The notes below the pieces were generated by a model. That model was not told the origin of the DNA. It saw only the letters and a list, made by a program, of their open reading frames with translations, and made no database searches. From Aeromicrobium erythreum (lineage in GTDB: Bacteria; Actinomycetota; Actinomycetes; Propionibacteriales; Nocardioidaceae), in NCBI RefSeq assembly GCF_001509405.1, contig NZ_CP011502.1:248001-312000 (forward strand): a stretch of 64,000 nucleotides of DNA, given 5' to 3'. The translations under genes and the position numbers were made by a program. Below, piece after piece: positions 56,914 to 64,000 of this stretch. The stretch's first letter is position 1, and each line of letters begins with the position of its first letter.

Positions 56914-57669
56914 ATGGAACCGTCCGACCCTGACGCACGGACCTGCGAGACGCTCGACGAGGCGGCCCACGCCTCGCCGCTGGAGCGGCTGAGGCTCCAG
57001 AACGGCGTCGTCACCGAGTACGCACCCATGGCACGACGACTCGCCCGGCGCTACCGCGACCGTGGCGTGGAGACCGACGACCTCGAGCAGGTGGCCCGGC
57101 TCGGGCTCGTGAAGGCGGTGCGCCGCTTCGACCCGACCCGCCGTTCCTTCGCGGCGTACGCCGTGCCCACCGTCCTGGGCGAGCTGCGGCGCCACTTCCG
57201 CGACAAGGCCTGGGCCGTCCGCCCCACCCGCTCCACGCAGGAGCTGCAGAGCGCCGTCACCGCGGCACGCGACGCCCTGCGCACGGAGGAGCAGCACACG
57301 CCGACGGACGACGAGGTGGCCGAGCGGCTGCACGTCAGCCGCGCCGACGTGCGCGAGGCCGACGCCGCGCACGACGCGTTCGCCCCGCAGTCGCTCGACC
57401 GCCCGTCGGCCGTCGACGGCCTGCCGGGACACGAGCACCTGGGCGCCGAGGACCCTCACCTCGACGCTGTCGACCGGCTGCAGAGCGTCGTGCCGGCCGT
57501 GCGGTCGCTGTCGGAGGAGGACCGGCGGCTGCTGGAGCTGCGGTTCGTCGACGACCTGACGCAGCGCGAGATCGGCGAACGGCTCGGCATCTCCCAGATG
57601 CAGGTGTCGCGGCGGCTCTCGCGTGCGCTGGCCGAGGTCCGCGACCGCATGGGCGACCTCGACGGGTGA
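56914..57669 (+). CDS. SigB/SigF family RNA polymerase sigma factor, copy 2
   Basis: 251 aa. Region 2 (RGVETDDLEQVARLGLVKAVRRFDPTRRSFAAYAVPTVLGELRRHFRDKAWAVRP), region 3 (TPTDDEVAERLHVSRADVREADAAHDAF) and region 4 (LTQREIGERLGISQMQVSRRLSRALAEVR). Regions 2 and 4 are plainly paralogous to copy 1, 0.9 kb away. Its N-terminus is longer by about 40 residues. GAGAGGCAG precedes the ATG. Confidence 0.93.
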   Translation: MEPSDPDARTCETLDEAAHASPLERLRLQNGVVTEYAPMARRLARRYRDRGVETDDLEQVARLGLVKAVRRFDPTRRSFAAYAVPTVLGELRRHFRDKAWAVRPTRSTQELQSAVTAARDALRTEEQHTPTDDEVAERLHVSRADVREADAAHDAFAPQSLDRPSAVDGLPGHEHLGAEDPHLDAVDRLQSVVPAVRSLSEEDRRLLELRFVDDLTQREIGERLGISQMQVSRRLSRALAEVRDRMGDLDG

Positions 57670-57706
57670 GGTGCATGTCGCGCCCCGGTCGGGGAACGCT
57701 GCGGGC

Positions 57707-57874
57707 ATGAGCGCATCGCAGCACGACCCCGCCCGGAACGACCCCGACGACCGCACCGGCGCGCCGGGCGACGACGGGAGCGACGACAGGGACGAGCGAC
57801 GTCCCGACGAGAAGCCCTTCGGCGACGACGCGCAGGAACGCCAGGGCGACGACGCCGCCAGCGGCGGGTCCTGA
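57707..57874 (+). CDS. Small acidic Asp-rich protein
   Basis: 55 aa of extreme Asp/Arg/Pro bias (RNDPDDRTGAPGDDGSDDRDERR), probably disordered. Directly downstream of the sigma gene, 37 bp away. It is not homologous to the pair that follows. No ribosome binding site stands out, so the coding call rests on its position and composition. Confidence 0.5.
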   Translation: MSASQHDPARNDPDDRTGAPGDDGSDDRDERRPDEKPFGDDAQERQGDDAASGGS

Positions 57875-57909
57875 CGCGTCACCGTGCCAGGGTCGGGTAC
57901 GTGGGGGGC

Positions 57910-58066
57910 ATGAGCACCTTCGGCAGCACGCCCCACTCCGGTCCCGGCACCCACGGGAACGCGCCCGTCGACCCCGCTACGTCCCCTGAGACCGAGCCCG
58001 ACACCGACGAGCCCCCCCACCGAGCCGTCGCTCGACGCCTCCGAGCTCGAGGACGACGAGGACTGA
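57910..58066 (+). pseudogene. Frameshifted paralogue of the 60-aa acidic protein
   Basis: MSTFGSTPHSGPGTHGNAP reads in phase with the intact gene at 58168 until a C7 run at 58013-58019. Removing one C restores ...TEPSLDASELEDDED and a stop at 58064-58066, matching the tail (AEPSLDASELDGDEQD) of the intact copy. The uncorrected frame becomes Arg-rich. It is either a real frameshift or a homopolymer sequencing error. Confidence 0.65.
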
Positions 58067-58087
58067 GGCGGCAAGGGCCCGCGGCGA

Positions 58088-58125
58088 GGGCCCACGACGC
58101 GCCCTGACGGGCGTGCCGTGGGCCC
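58088..58125. terminator. Hairpin between the two acidic paralogues
   Basis: GGGCCCACG (58088-58096) pairs with CGTGGGCCC (58117-58125), with further inner pairing CGCGCCC/GGGCGTG around a TGAC loop. Confidence 0.65.
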
Positions 58126-58167
58126 CGTCGAGGTGTGGACCTGCCCGTTCGCCGGTAGAACCGGGTC

Positions 58168-58350
58168 ATGAGCACCTTCGGCGGCACCCCGCAGTCCGGT
58201 CCCGGCGCCAGTGAGACGCGCCAGGTCGACCCCCGCACCTACCCCGGCACCGAGCCGGAGGCGGACGCCACCCAGGCGGAGCCGTCGCTCGACGCGTCCG
58301 AGCTGGACGGCGACGAGCAGGACGGCGACGGGACGTCGTCGCAGTCCTGA
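58168..58350 (+). CDS. 60-aa acidic protein (intact paralogue)
   Basis: 60 aa: MSTFGGTPQSGPGASETRQV, then acidic EPEADATQAEPSLDASELDGDEQDG, ending SSQS. Asp/Glu-rich and probably unstructured. The frameshifted sister lies 102 bp upstream, showing a local tandem duplication. Function unknown. Its start is preceded by CGGTAGAACCGGGTC, without a clear ribosome binding site. Confidence 0.6.
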   Translation: MSTFGGTPQSGPGASETRQVDPRTYPGTEPEADATQAEPSLDASELDGDEQDGDGTSSQS

Positions 58351-58413
58351 CGCCCCCGCCACGCGCCCGCGCCGCGGGTCACGACCCGGGGCGCGCCTCC
58401 AGCAGGCTCAGGC

Positions 58414-58905
58414 TCAGTGCACCAGCGCCCGCGCGGCGGCCCGGTGGTGCGCCTCGGCGAGCCTGCGGTCCTGCTCGGCGGCCTGCTCGGCCAGCATCTC
58501 CAGCTCCTCGCGGTCGAGTGCTGCGTGCACGTCGACCACCGCGAGCAGCGCCTGCCAGCCTGCGCGCTTGCCGTTGACGGCCACCCGCATCGCCTCCAGC
58601 TCGACGAGGTCCGTCAGCGGGGTGCGCTCCGTCCACGAGCCGTTCGGCTTGAGCCGCGCCGCGCGCTCGCCGGCGCGTGCCGCCAGGGTCATCAGGTAGG
58701 CCTCGCCGACGCCGAGGTCGTCGGCCATCCGGCGCAGCCGCCGCCGCTCGTCGAGCAGCTCCTCCTGGATGTCGCGGACGAGGGTGGCCGCGTCCGGGTC
58801 GAGCAGCCCGGCCGCGCTGCGGCCGAACAGGTCGATGCCGGCGGCCGACCCCGCCAGGTGCGTGTGGACGTGGTGGGCGATCGGTGATCCTCCAGGTACG
58901 AGCAT
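58414..58905 (-). CDS. Helical protein of unknown function
   Basis: 163 aa from ATG 58905 (GGAGG is only two bases away, so initiation efficiency is uncertain). Helical throughout: HVHTHLAGSAAGIDLFGRSAAGLL, LVRDIQEELLDERRRLRRMADDLGVG, and a C-terminal Ala/Glu bundle. No metal-ligand pattern strong enough to call ferritin or hemerythrin. Divergent from the alcohol dehydrogenase. Confidence 0.7.
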   Translation of the reverse strand: MLVPGGSPIAHHVHTHLAGSAAGIDLFGRSAAGLLDPDAATLVRDIQEELLDERRRLRRMADDLGVGEAYLMTLAARAGERAARLKPNGSWTERTPLTDLVELEAMRVAVNGKRAGWQALLAVVDVHAALDREELEMLAEQAAEQDRRLAEAHHRAAARALVH

Positions 58906-59035
58906 GCCTCCGTGGTACCCCGTCGTCCCGGCTCGACGCAGGGTCGGGCCGTGCCCTGCGTCGCGTCGGCGAGGGGCGTCGGACGTCCGCGGTCGGGTAC
59001 GTCCCGCGTGACCCACCCCGACCCGAGGAGGACCC

Positions 59036-60214
59036 ATGAGAGCAGTGACGTGGCAAGGACGCCGTGACGTCCAGGTGACGGACGTGCCCGACCCCCGCAT
59101 CGAGGACCCGACCGACGTGGTGCTGAAGGTCAGCAGCACGGGACTGTGCGGCTCCGACCTGCACCTCTATGAGGTGATGGGCCCGTTCATGCACGCGGGC
59201 GACGTGCTCGGCCACGAGACGATGGGCGAGGTCGTCGAGGTCGGGCCGGGGGTCTCCCGGCTCTCGGTCGGCGACCGCGTCGTCGTGCCGTTCCAGATCT
59301 CCTGCGGCGACTGCTTCATGTGTCGTCGCGGCCTGCAGACCCAGTGCGAGACGACGCAGGTCCGCTCCTCCGGCATGGGCGCGGCCCTGTTCGGCTACAG
59401 CGAGCTCTACGGCCGCGTGCCGGGGGGTCAGGCGGAGTACCTGCGCGTCCCGCACGCCGACTACGGCGCGATCACCGTCGGGCCCGACCTGCCCGACGAG
59501 CGCTACGTCTACCTCTCCGACGTCCTACCGACGGCCTGGCAGGGGGTGCAGTACGCCGACGTCCACGAGGGCGACACGCTCGTCGTCGTGGGGCTCGGCC
59601 CGATCGGCGACATGGCCGCGCGGCTGGCGCTGCACCACGGCGTGCGCGTGATCGGCGTCGACCTCGTCCCCGAGCGTCTCGAGCGGGCCCGCGCCCGCGG
59701 CGTCGAGGTGCTGCATGTGGAGCACGACGACGTCGCCGCGGCCGTGCTCGAGGCGACGTCGGGACGTGGTGCGGACGGCGTCGTCGACGCGGTGGGCATG
59801 GAGGCGCACGGCTCGCCCGGTCCCTCGGCGCTGCAGAAGGCGGCGGGGCTGCTGCCCGACGGGCTCGCGAAGCAGGTCATGACGTCGGCGAGCGTCGACC
59901 GGCTCGCGGCGCTGCACCTCGCGACCCAGCTCGTGCGGCGCGGCGGCACGGTGTCGCTCTCGGGCGTCTACACCGGCACGCACGACCCGATGCCGATGCA
60001 GCAGCTCTTCGACCGGCAGGTGACCCTGCGCATGGGACAGGCGAACGTGAAGCGCTGGGTCGACGACCTGCTGCCCCTCGCTGAGCGCTCGGACGACCCG
60101 CTCGGCCTGGAGGACTTCGCGACGCACCGTCCGTCGCTCGAGGACGCCCCCGAGGCCTACAGCGCCTTCCAGAAGAAGCAGGACGGCACCGTCAAGGTCG
60201 TCTTCAAGCCCTGA
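59036..60214 (+). CDS. Zinc-dependent alcohol dehydrogenase (MDR family)
   Basis: 392 aa. Catalytic zinc ligands in STGLCGSDLHLYE (Cys) and LGHETMGEV (His-Glu), structural-zinc lobe CGDCFMCRRGLQTQC, and NAD-binding VVVGLGPIGDMAARLAL. It resembles glutathione-independent formaldehyde/threonine-type dehydrogenases of the class with an extended loop before the nucleotide domain. The substrate cannot be read. GAGGAGGACCC precedes the ATG. Confidence 0.93.
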   Translation: MRAVTWQGRRDVQVTDVPDPRIEDPTDVVLKVSSTGLCGSDLHLYEVMGPFMHAGDVLGHETMGEVVEVGPGVSRLSVGDRVVVPFQISCGDCFMCRRGLQTQCETTQVRSSGMGAALFGYSELYGRVPGGQAEYLRVPHADYGAITVGPDLPDERYVYLSDVLPTAWQGVQYADVHEGDTLVVVGLGPIGDMAARLALHHGVRVIGVDLVPERLERARARGVEVLHVEHDDVAAAVLEATSGRGADGVVDAVGMEAHGSPGPSALQKAAGLLPDGLAKQVMTSASVDRLAALHLATQLVRRGGTVSLSGVYTGTHDPMPMQQLFDRQVTLRMGQANVKRWVDDLLPLAERSDDPLGLEDFATHRPSLEDAPEAYSAFQKKQDGTVKVVFKP

Positions 60215-60244
60215 CCCCGTCCCGACTTCTGGACACTTCCGGGG

Positions 60245-60274
60245 GGTTGCGGGGCGCCGGAGCGCCCCGCAACC
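60245..60274. terminator. Hairpin terminator, alcohol dehydrogenase / CDGSH gene
   Basis: GGTTGCGGGGCGC-CGGA-GCGCCCCGCAACC, perfect 13-bp stem, with flanking bases (CTTCTGGAC / GTCCAGAAG) that can extend it. It lies between convergent genes (stops 60214 and 60287). Confidence 0.85.
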
Positions 60275-60286
60275 GTCCAGAAGGTG

Positions 60287-60499
60287 TCAGACCAGGCGCT
60301 TGTGGGTGCCGTCGCACCACGGCAGGCGGGTCGACGCCTCGCAGCGGCAGAGGGCCACGACAGGTCGGCGCGCCACGCTCGCGACGCCCTCGGGGTCGAC
60401 CACGACGTCCACGCCACGCACCAGCGCCGGGCCCTGGGCCGCTGCCCGTCGGAGCGCCTCGCGCCGAGCCTCCTTGCGCGACGGCTCGTCCGCACTCAT
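60287..60499 (-). CDS. CDGSH-type iron-sulfur protein
   Basis: 70 aa. The C-terminal cluster motif is CRCEASTRLPWCDGTHK: C-x-C-x(n)-C-D-G-T-H, three Cys and one His for a [2Fe-2S] cluster, with T replacing the S of CDGSH. The N-terminal half is a basic helix. Its ATG overlaps the stop of the heme-oxygenase-fold gene (ATGA), so both are made from one message. Confidence 0.88.
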   Translation of the reverse strand: MSADEPSRKEARREALRRAAAQGPALVRGVDVVVDPEGVASVARRPVVALCRCEASTRLPWCDGTHKRLV

Positions 60500-61428
60500 G
60501 CCGGCACCGCCGCCGGCACGAGGCGCTCGGCGCAACGGTCCTCCAGGTCCACGCACACGAACGCCCCGAAGAGCACCTCGCGCTCGAGCGCGGGGTCGCC
60601 CTCGGTCGCAAGGTCGCAGATCCGGCGGGCCAGGTGCTCGTGCACCGCGTCGGCCTCGACGTGCTCGTCGTAGTAGCGCCACACCGGCTCGGAGAACCCG
60701 AGCCTCTGCAGACCGCGCACCATGTCGGCGCTGGGCAGCGCGCTGGTCGCCTCGAACGCCGCCAGGTGGCCGAGCGCGGCGGCCACGAGACGACGGTTCA
60801 GGCACAGCAGCGAGATGGCGTTGTTGAGCGTGAGCGTCTCCTCGTCGGCGTCGTCCACGTACGCGCCGTAGGTCGGGTCGAGCCCGGCCGCCTCGAGGGC
60901 CTGGGCGAACAGGTGCTGGTGGACCAGGTCCGGTTCGCCGTCGCCGAGCTCGTCGTACTGGAGCTCCGTCAGGGCGGCCTTCGCGGCGGGGCGCAACCGC
61001 GGCAGCAGGAAGCACTGCGGGTCCGCCTCCTTCAGGTGGTACACGCTGCGCTGCACCAGGATCCGCTCCACGTCCTCGACGGTGGCCCGCTCCCGCACGA
61101 ACCGGGCGACGCCGGGTGCCTGCGTGTCGGCCGAGACGAGCTCCTCGACCGTGTCCGGGACGGTCGCCTCCGCGAACCGTCGCCGCAGCCATGCCTCGAG
61201 GTCGCGCGACAACCGGTTCCGCAGCCGCAGGACGTCGGGCGACCACTCCAGGTCGGGGTCGACGCCGTCGAACCCGCGGTAGGCCAGCTCGTGCAGCGTC
61301 CACAGCGCGAGGGCGTGGTCGCGCGACGTCGGGTCGGGCGTCGCGGGCAGCTCGGGCAGGGGCGTGCCGGAGTCCAGGTGGTCGTGCACGGCCCGGCTCA
61401 CCGGGCCGCACGGCGTGGGGATCCTCAT
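60496..61428 (-). CDS. Iron-containing redox enzyme family (heme-oxygenase-like diiron fold)
   Basis: 310 aa from ATG 61428; GTG 61437 is in frame also. Helical. The C-terminal half shows the diiron-type spacing ELQYDELGDGEPDLVHQHLF (E...E...H) and YYDEHVEADAVHEHLARRI (D-E-H-x-E...H-E-H). Such heme-oxygenase-like diiron oxidases carry out C-C cleavage or N-oxygenation in varied pathways. Coupling to a CDGSH iron-sulfur protein suggests an electron donor pair. The substrate is unknown. Confidence 0.8.
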   Translation of the reverse strand: MRIPTPCGPVSRAVHDHLDSGTPLPELPATPDPTSRDHALALWTLHELAYRGFDGVDPDLEWSPDVLRLRNRLSRDLEAWLRRRFAEATVPDTVEELVSADTQAPGVARFVRERATVEDVERILVQRSVYHLKEADPQCFLLPRLRPAAKAALTELQYDELGDGEPDLVHQHLFAQALEAAGLDPTYGAYVDDADEETLTLNNAISLLCLNRRLVAAALGHLAAFEATSALPSADMVRGLQRLGFSEPVWRYYDEHVEADAVHEHLARRICDLATEGDPALEREVLFGAFVCVDLEDRCAERLVPAAVPA

Positions 61429-61692
61429 GCACCGCACGTACCCCGGGTACGGGCCCGCGACACGTCCGCGCGGCCGAGGCGGTTCGGACCACAGGGAACG
61501 GGTACGACTCCAGTGGGTGACGCGGTCCCGGTGCCCGCCTCACGCAGTGCGGGTGCCGGGCCGCGCCGCCCCGGACGCCACCCCCGACGCGCGGGCGGCG
61601 GCCAGACGGATCGGACGCCGTCGGCCCGCACGACGCGGCCGCGTGTCCTAGGCTCTCCTCGGCGAGATGCCGGGGGAGCACGAGGAGGCACG

Positions 61693-62679
61693 ATGACCGA
61701 CTGGCGGCCCGACGTCCTGGGCGACGGCTACGAGCAGCTCACGTACGCGCTGGGCGACGACCCGGACGGGCAGGGCGAGGTCTTCGCCACGCTCGTGCGA
61801 CGCACCTGGACCGAGGCGGAGCCCGCGCGCCGAGCCGTCCTGTACGTGCACGGCTTCAGCGACTACTTCTTCCAGACCGCGATGGCCGACTTCTTCGCCG
61901 AGCGCGGCTTCGCCTTCTACGCGCTCGACCTGCGCAAGTGCGGCCGGTCGCGGCGCGAGGGCCAGACGGCCCACCACGTGACCGACCTCGCGCACTACGA
62001 CGTCGAGCTCGACCGCGCCCTCGCCACGGTGCGCGCGGAGGTGCCGGACGGCCCCGTGCTGCTGTCGGCGCACTCCACCGGTGGCCTGGTGCTCCCGCTG
62101 TGGCTCGACCGCCTGAACCGGCGTCCGGGCGGCTCGAAGGGCGCGGGCATCAGCGGTCTCGTGCTGAACAGCCCGTGGTTCGACCTGCAGGGCAAGCCCT
62201 GGATGCGCGAGGTCGGCACGGTCGTGATCCGCGGGATCGGCCGGGTCAAGCCGTTCGACGTCATGAAGCTGCCGTTCACCGACGCGTACGGCAGCAGCCT
62301 GCACGTCGGCGCCCACGGGGAGTGGGACTACGACGTCGCGCTGAAGCCGCTCAACGGGTTCGAGGTCACCTTCGGCTGGCTCGGCGCCGTGCGGGCCGGC
62401 CAGGCGCGTCTGCACCGCGGGCTCGACGTCGGCGTCCCGTCGCTCGTGCTGCGCTCGGACAAGAGCCGCTTCGCGCGGTCGTGGTCGGAGGAGGTCGACC
62501 GCGCCGACGCCGTGCTCGACGTCAAGCAGATCGCCCGCTGGGCCGGCTGCCTCGGCGACGCGGTCACGTCGCTGCCGGTCCCGGACGCCCGGCACGACGT
62601 GTTCCTGTCGTTGAAGGAGCCGCGCGAGGCCGCCTACGAGGCGGTCGACACCTGGTTGCGCACGAGCTCGCTGATCTGA
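61693..62679 (+). CDS. Alpha/beta hydrolase (monoglyceride lipase-like)
   Basis: 328 aa. Oxyanion strand AVLYVHGFSDYFFQ, DLRKCGRSRR, nucleophile elbow LLSAHSTGG (Ser in S-x-S-x-G context: A-H-S-T-G), and C-terminal catalytic His in VPDARHDVFLSLKEPR. It matches the lysophospholipase/monoglyceride lipase group of actinobacteria. Cytoplasmic, no signal peptide. GAGGAGGCACG precedes the ATG. Confidence 0.9.
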   Translation: MTDWRPDVLGDGYEQLTYALGDDPDGQGEVFATLVRRTWTEAEPARRAVLYVHGFSDYFFQTAMADFFAERGFAFYALDLRKCGRSRREGQTAHHVTDLAHYDVELDRALATVRAEVPDGPVLLSAHSTGGLVLPLWLDRLNRRPGGSKGAGISGLVLNSPWFDLQGKPWMREVGTVVIRGIGRVKPFDVMKLPFTDAYGSSLHVGAHGEWDYDVALKPLNGFEVTFGWLGAVRAGQARLHRGLDVGVPSLVLRSDKSRFARSWSEEVDRADAVLDVKQIARWAGCLGDAVTSLPVPDARHDVFLSLKEPREAAYEAVDTWLRTSSLI

Positions 62680-62715
62680 CCGGCGCGCCCCGGCGCGGTG
62701 GGGTACACCTGGACC

Positions 62716-63312
62716 GTGACCGCCATGCCCATGTTCCCGCTCGGGACCGTCCTGCTCCCGGGAGGCCTGCTGCCCCTGCGGCTGTTCGAGCCGCGCTACC
62801 TGGCGCTGCTCGCCGACGTCCTCGCCGACGACGAGCCCGAGATCGGGTTCGTGCTGATCGAGCGCGGGGTCGAGACGGGCGGCGGGGACTCCCGGTTCTC
62901 GACCGCGACGGTGGGCCGCGTGGTGCAGGTCGAGCCGCGCCAGCAGGAGATGGGCCTGGTGGCCGTGGGCGGACGGCGGGTCGAGGTCGAGGGCTGGCTG
63001 CCCGAGGACCCGTACCCGCGGGCCAAGGTGCGTGAGCTGCCGCCGCTGGAGCTCGACGTCGACCTGGTCGCGGTCGCCGAGGTGCACGAGCGCGCCACGA
63101 CCGCGGCGGTGCGGCTCGGCGCGATGCCGCCCGAGCCGCCGCCGCACGACCTCGAGGCGGCCTGCTGGCACCTTGCGGACGGCTGCCCGATGGGCCCCTA
63201 CGACCGGCTCGGCCTGCTGCGGGCGACGTCGGCGAGCGCCCTGCTGGCAGCGGTCGACGACGCCTACGAGCAGGCCGTCGCGCTGCACGAGGCCTTCGGC
63301 TCCGGCGGCTGA
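62716..63312 (+). CDS. LON peptidase N-terminal (substrate-binding) domain protein
   Basis: 198 aa from GTG 62716 (ATG 62725 is an alternative, MPMFPLGTVLLPG being the canonical beginning of this domain). The family pattern FPLGTVLLPGGLLPLRLFEPRYLALLADVL and GFVLIERGVETGGGD are clear. There is no AAA+ or protease part, so it is a stand-alone LON-N protein, common in actinobacteria and of unknown client. dnaX follows. Confidence 0.9.
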   Translation: MTAMPMFPLGTVLLPGGLLPLRLFEPRYLALLADVLADDEPEIGFVLIERGVETGGGDSRFSTATVGRVVQVEPRQQEMGLVAVGGRRVEVEGWLPEDPYPRAKVRELPPLELDVDLVAVAEVHERATTAAVRLGAMPPEPPPHDLEAACWHLADGCPMGPYDRLGLLRATSASALLAAVDDAYEQAVALHEAFGSGG

Positions 63313-63345
63313 CCGCACGCCGTGACCCGTGTCGGGCGGCGCGGC

Positions 63346-63351
63346 TAGGCT
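63346..63351 (+). promoter_or_regulatory. -10 element TAGGCT, leaderless dnaX promoter
   Basis: TAGGCT ends seven bases before the GTG start of dnaX, and no ribosome binding site precedes it. Confidence 0.55.
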
Positions 63352-63358
63352 CGGGGCC

Positions 63359-64000
63359 GTGGATGCCCCTCTCGCCCTCTACCGCCGGTACCGTCCCGAG
63401 ACGTTCGCCGAGGTGATCGGGCAGGAGCACGTCACCGACCCGCTCCGCCACGCGCTGGCCGCCAACCGGGTCAACCACGCCTACCTGTTCTCCGGCCCGC
63501 GCGGCTGCGGCAAGACCACCAGCGCGCGCATCCTGGCCCGCGCGCTGAACTGCGAGCAGGCGCCGGTCTCCGACCCGTGCGGGGAGTGCCAGAGCTGCCG
63601 CGACCTCGCGCGCGGCGGCCCGGGCAGCGTCGACGTCATCGAGATCGACGCCGCGAGCCACGGTGGCGTCGACGACGCCCGCGACCTGCGCGAGCGCGCG
63701 TTCTTCGCGCCGATCAGCAGCCGGTACAAGGTCTACATCATCGACGAGGCGCACATGGTGAGCCCGCAGGGCTTCAACGCGCTGCTCAAGCTCGTCGAGG
63801 AGCCGCCGCCGCACCTGAAGTTCATCTTCGCCACCACCGAGCCCGACAAGGTGATCGGCACCATCCGGTCCCGTACGCACCACTACCCGTTCCGGCTGGT
63901 CCCGCCGAAGGCGCTCGGCGACTACCTGAACCAGCTGTGCGAGGCCGAGGGCGTGCGCCTCGAGCCGGCCGCGCTCCCGCTCGTGGTCCGCGCTGGTGCC
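63359..64000 (+). CDS. dnaX: DNA polymerase III subunit gamma/tau, 5' part
   Basis: The first 214 codons are in the window; the gene runs off its right edge. GTG start at 63359. LYRRYRPETFAEVIGQEHV is the canonical DnaX N-terminus, followed by Walker A SGPRGCGKTT, the zinc-finger cysteines CEQAPVSDPCGECQSC, EIDAASHGGVDDARDLRE and Walker B VYIIDEAHM. DnaX loads the beta clamp. Nothing downstream (recR, ybaB) is visible. Confidence 0.97.
   Translation, partial: MDAPLALYRRYRPETFAEVIGQEHVTDPLRHALAANRVNHAYLFSGPRGCGKTTSARILARALNCEQAPVSDPCGECQSCRDLARGGPGSVDVIEIDAASHGGVDDARDLRERAFFAPISSRYKVYIIDEAHMVSPQGFNALLKLVEEPPPHLKFIFATTEPDKVIGTIRSRTHHYPFRLVPPKALGDYLNQLCEAEGVRLEPAALPLVVRAGA

Noticed and set aside
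57895..62706. GGGTAC boxes as SigB/SigF promoters
   Set aside because: The -10-like hexamer recurs before several starts, but no GTTT-type -35 lies 15-17 bases upstream in any case I checked.

Overview
The window is 64 kb of very GC-rich DNA whose gene content points to an actinobacterium, most likely of the Nocardioidaceae (Aeromicrobium/Nocardioides-like). This placement is inferred from Lsr2, DUF222-HNH genes, a HAIR-type heat-shock operator, ANTAR proteins, SigB/SigF-type sigma factors and many leaderless starts. No 16S gene is present to confirm it.

Layout. 0-4 kb: the end of a type VII-secretion-like pair, an ApbE flavin transferase, and an RnfD-like membrane flavoprotein fused to a ferredoxin-reductase domain. 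4-7 kb: clpB behind a HAIR operator. 7-13 kb: VanZ-like protein, NDH-2, a cytoplasmic BtuF-like protein, a thioesterase and small membrane proteins. 13-17 kb: the B12-dependent fused mutase icmF with a divergent MarR regulator. 17-19.4 kb: a DUF222-HNH gene beside about 0.85 kb of long hairpin repeats. 19.4-24.7 kb: GntP permease, lipoprotein, acyl-CoA oxidase/dehydrogenase, a DtxR/MntR regulator with an operator over a leaderless 50-aa membrane peptide, and RraA.

24.7-31.7 kb is the most striking metabolic module. A cobalamin riboswitch precedes a secreted alpha/alpha-barrel protein, a secreted DUF4430-like membrane-tethered protein, a complete ECF transporter (T, fused A-A', S) and a second tethered DUF4430-like protein. 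The two extracellular folds are the two halves of animal transcobalamin/intrinsic factor, so I read this as a B12 capture-and-import system. 31.7-35.5 kb: ComB, Lsr2, a TDT/SLAC1 channel with a frameshifted small membrane protein, and a divergent LysR regulator.

35.6-44.8 kb is a lower-GC island bounded by a 19-bp direct repeat and set beside tRNA-Ser(GGA). Three tandem degenerate tRNA-Ser-like units, each with a hairpin, lie between the island genes and the tRNA. The cargo is a recombinase fragment, a Schlafen/AlbA_2-type protein, an unknown 542-aa protein with a possible ribbon-helix-helix start, a small membrane protein, and a three-gene operon: a wHTH-like protein, an SMC/Rad50-like ATPase with a CxxC...CxxC motif, and a helical protein ending in a PD-(D/E)XK nuclease. 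This resembles an ABC-three-component or Lamassu-like conflict system.

45-64 kb: SRP RNA, a pair of acyl-CoA dehydrogenases behind a TetR-type palindrome, ThrE-like exporter, then a stress-flavoured block: two GAF-ANTAR proteins, hemerythrin, SDR, Rho-N/SAP-like protein, spermidine-synthase-like membrane fusion, two SigB/SigF paralogues, small acidic proteins (one frameshifted paralogue), alcohol dehydrogenase, a heme-oxygenase-fold/CDGSH pair, hydrolase, a LON-domain protein and the start of dnaX.
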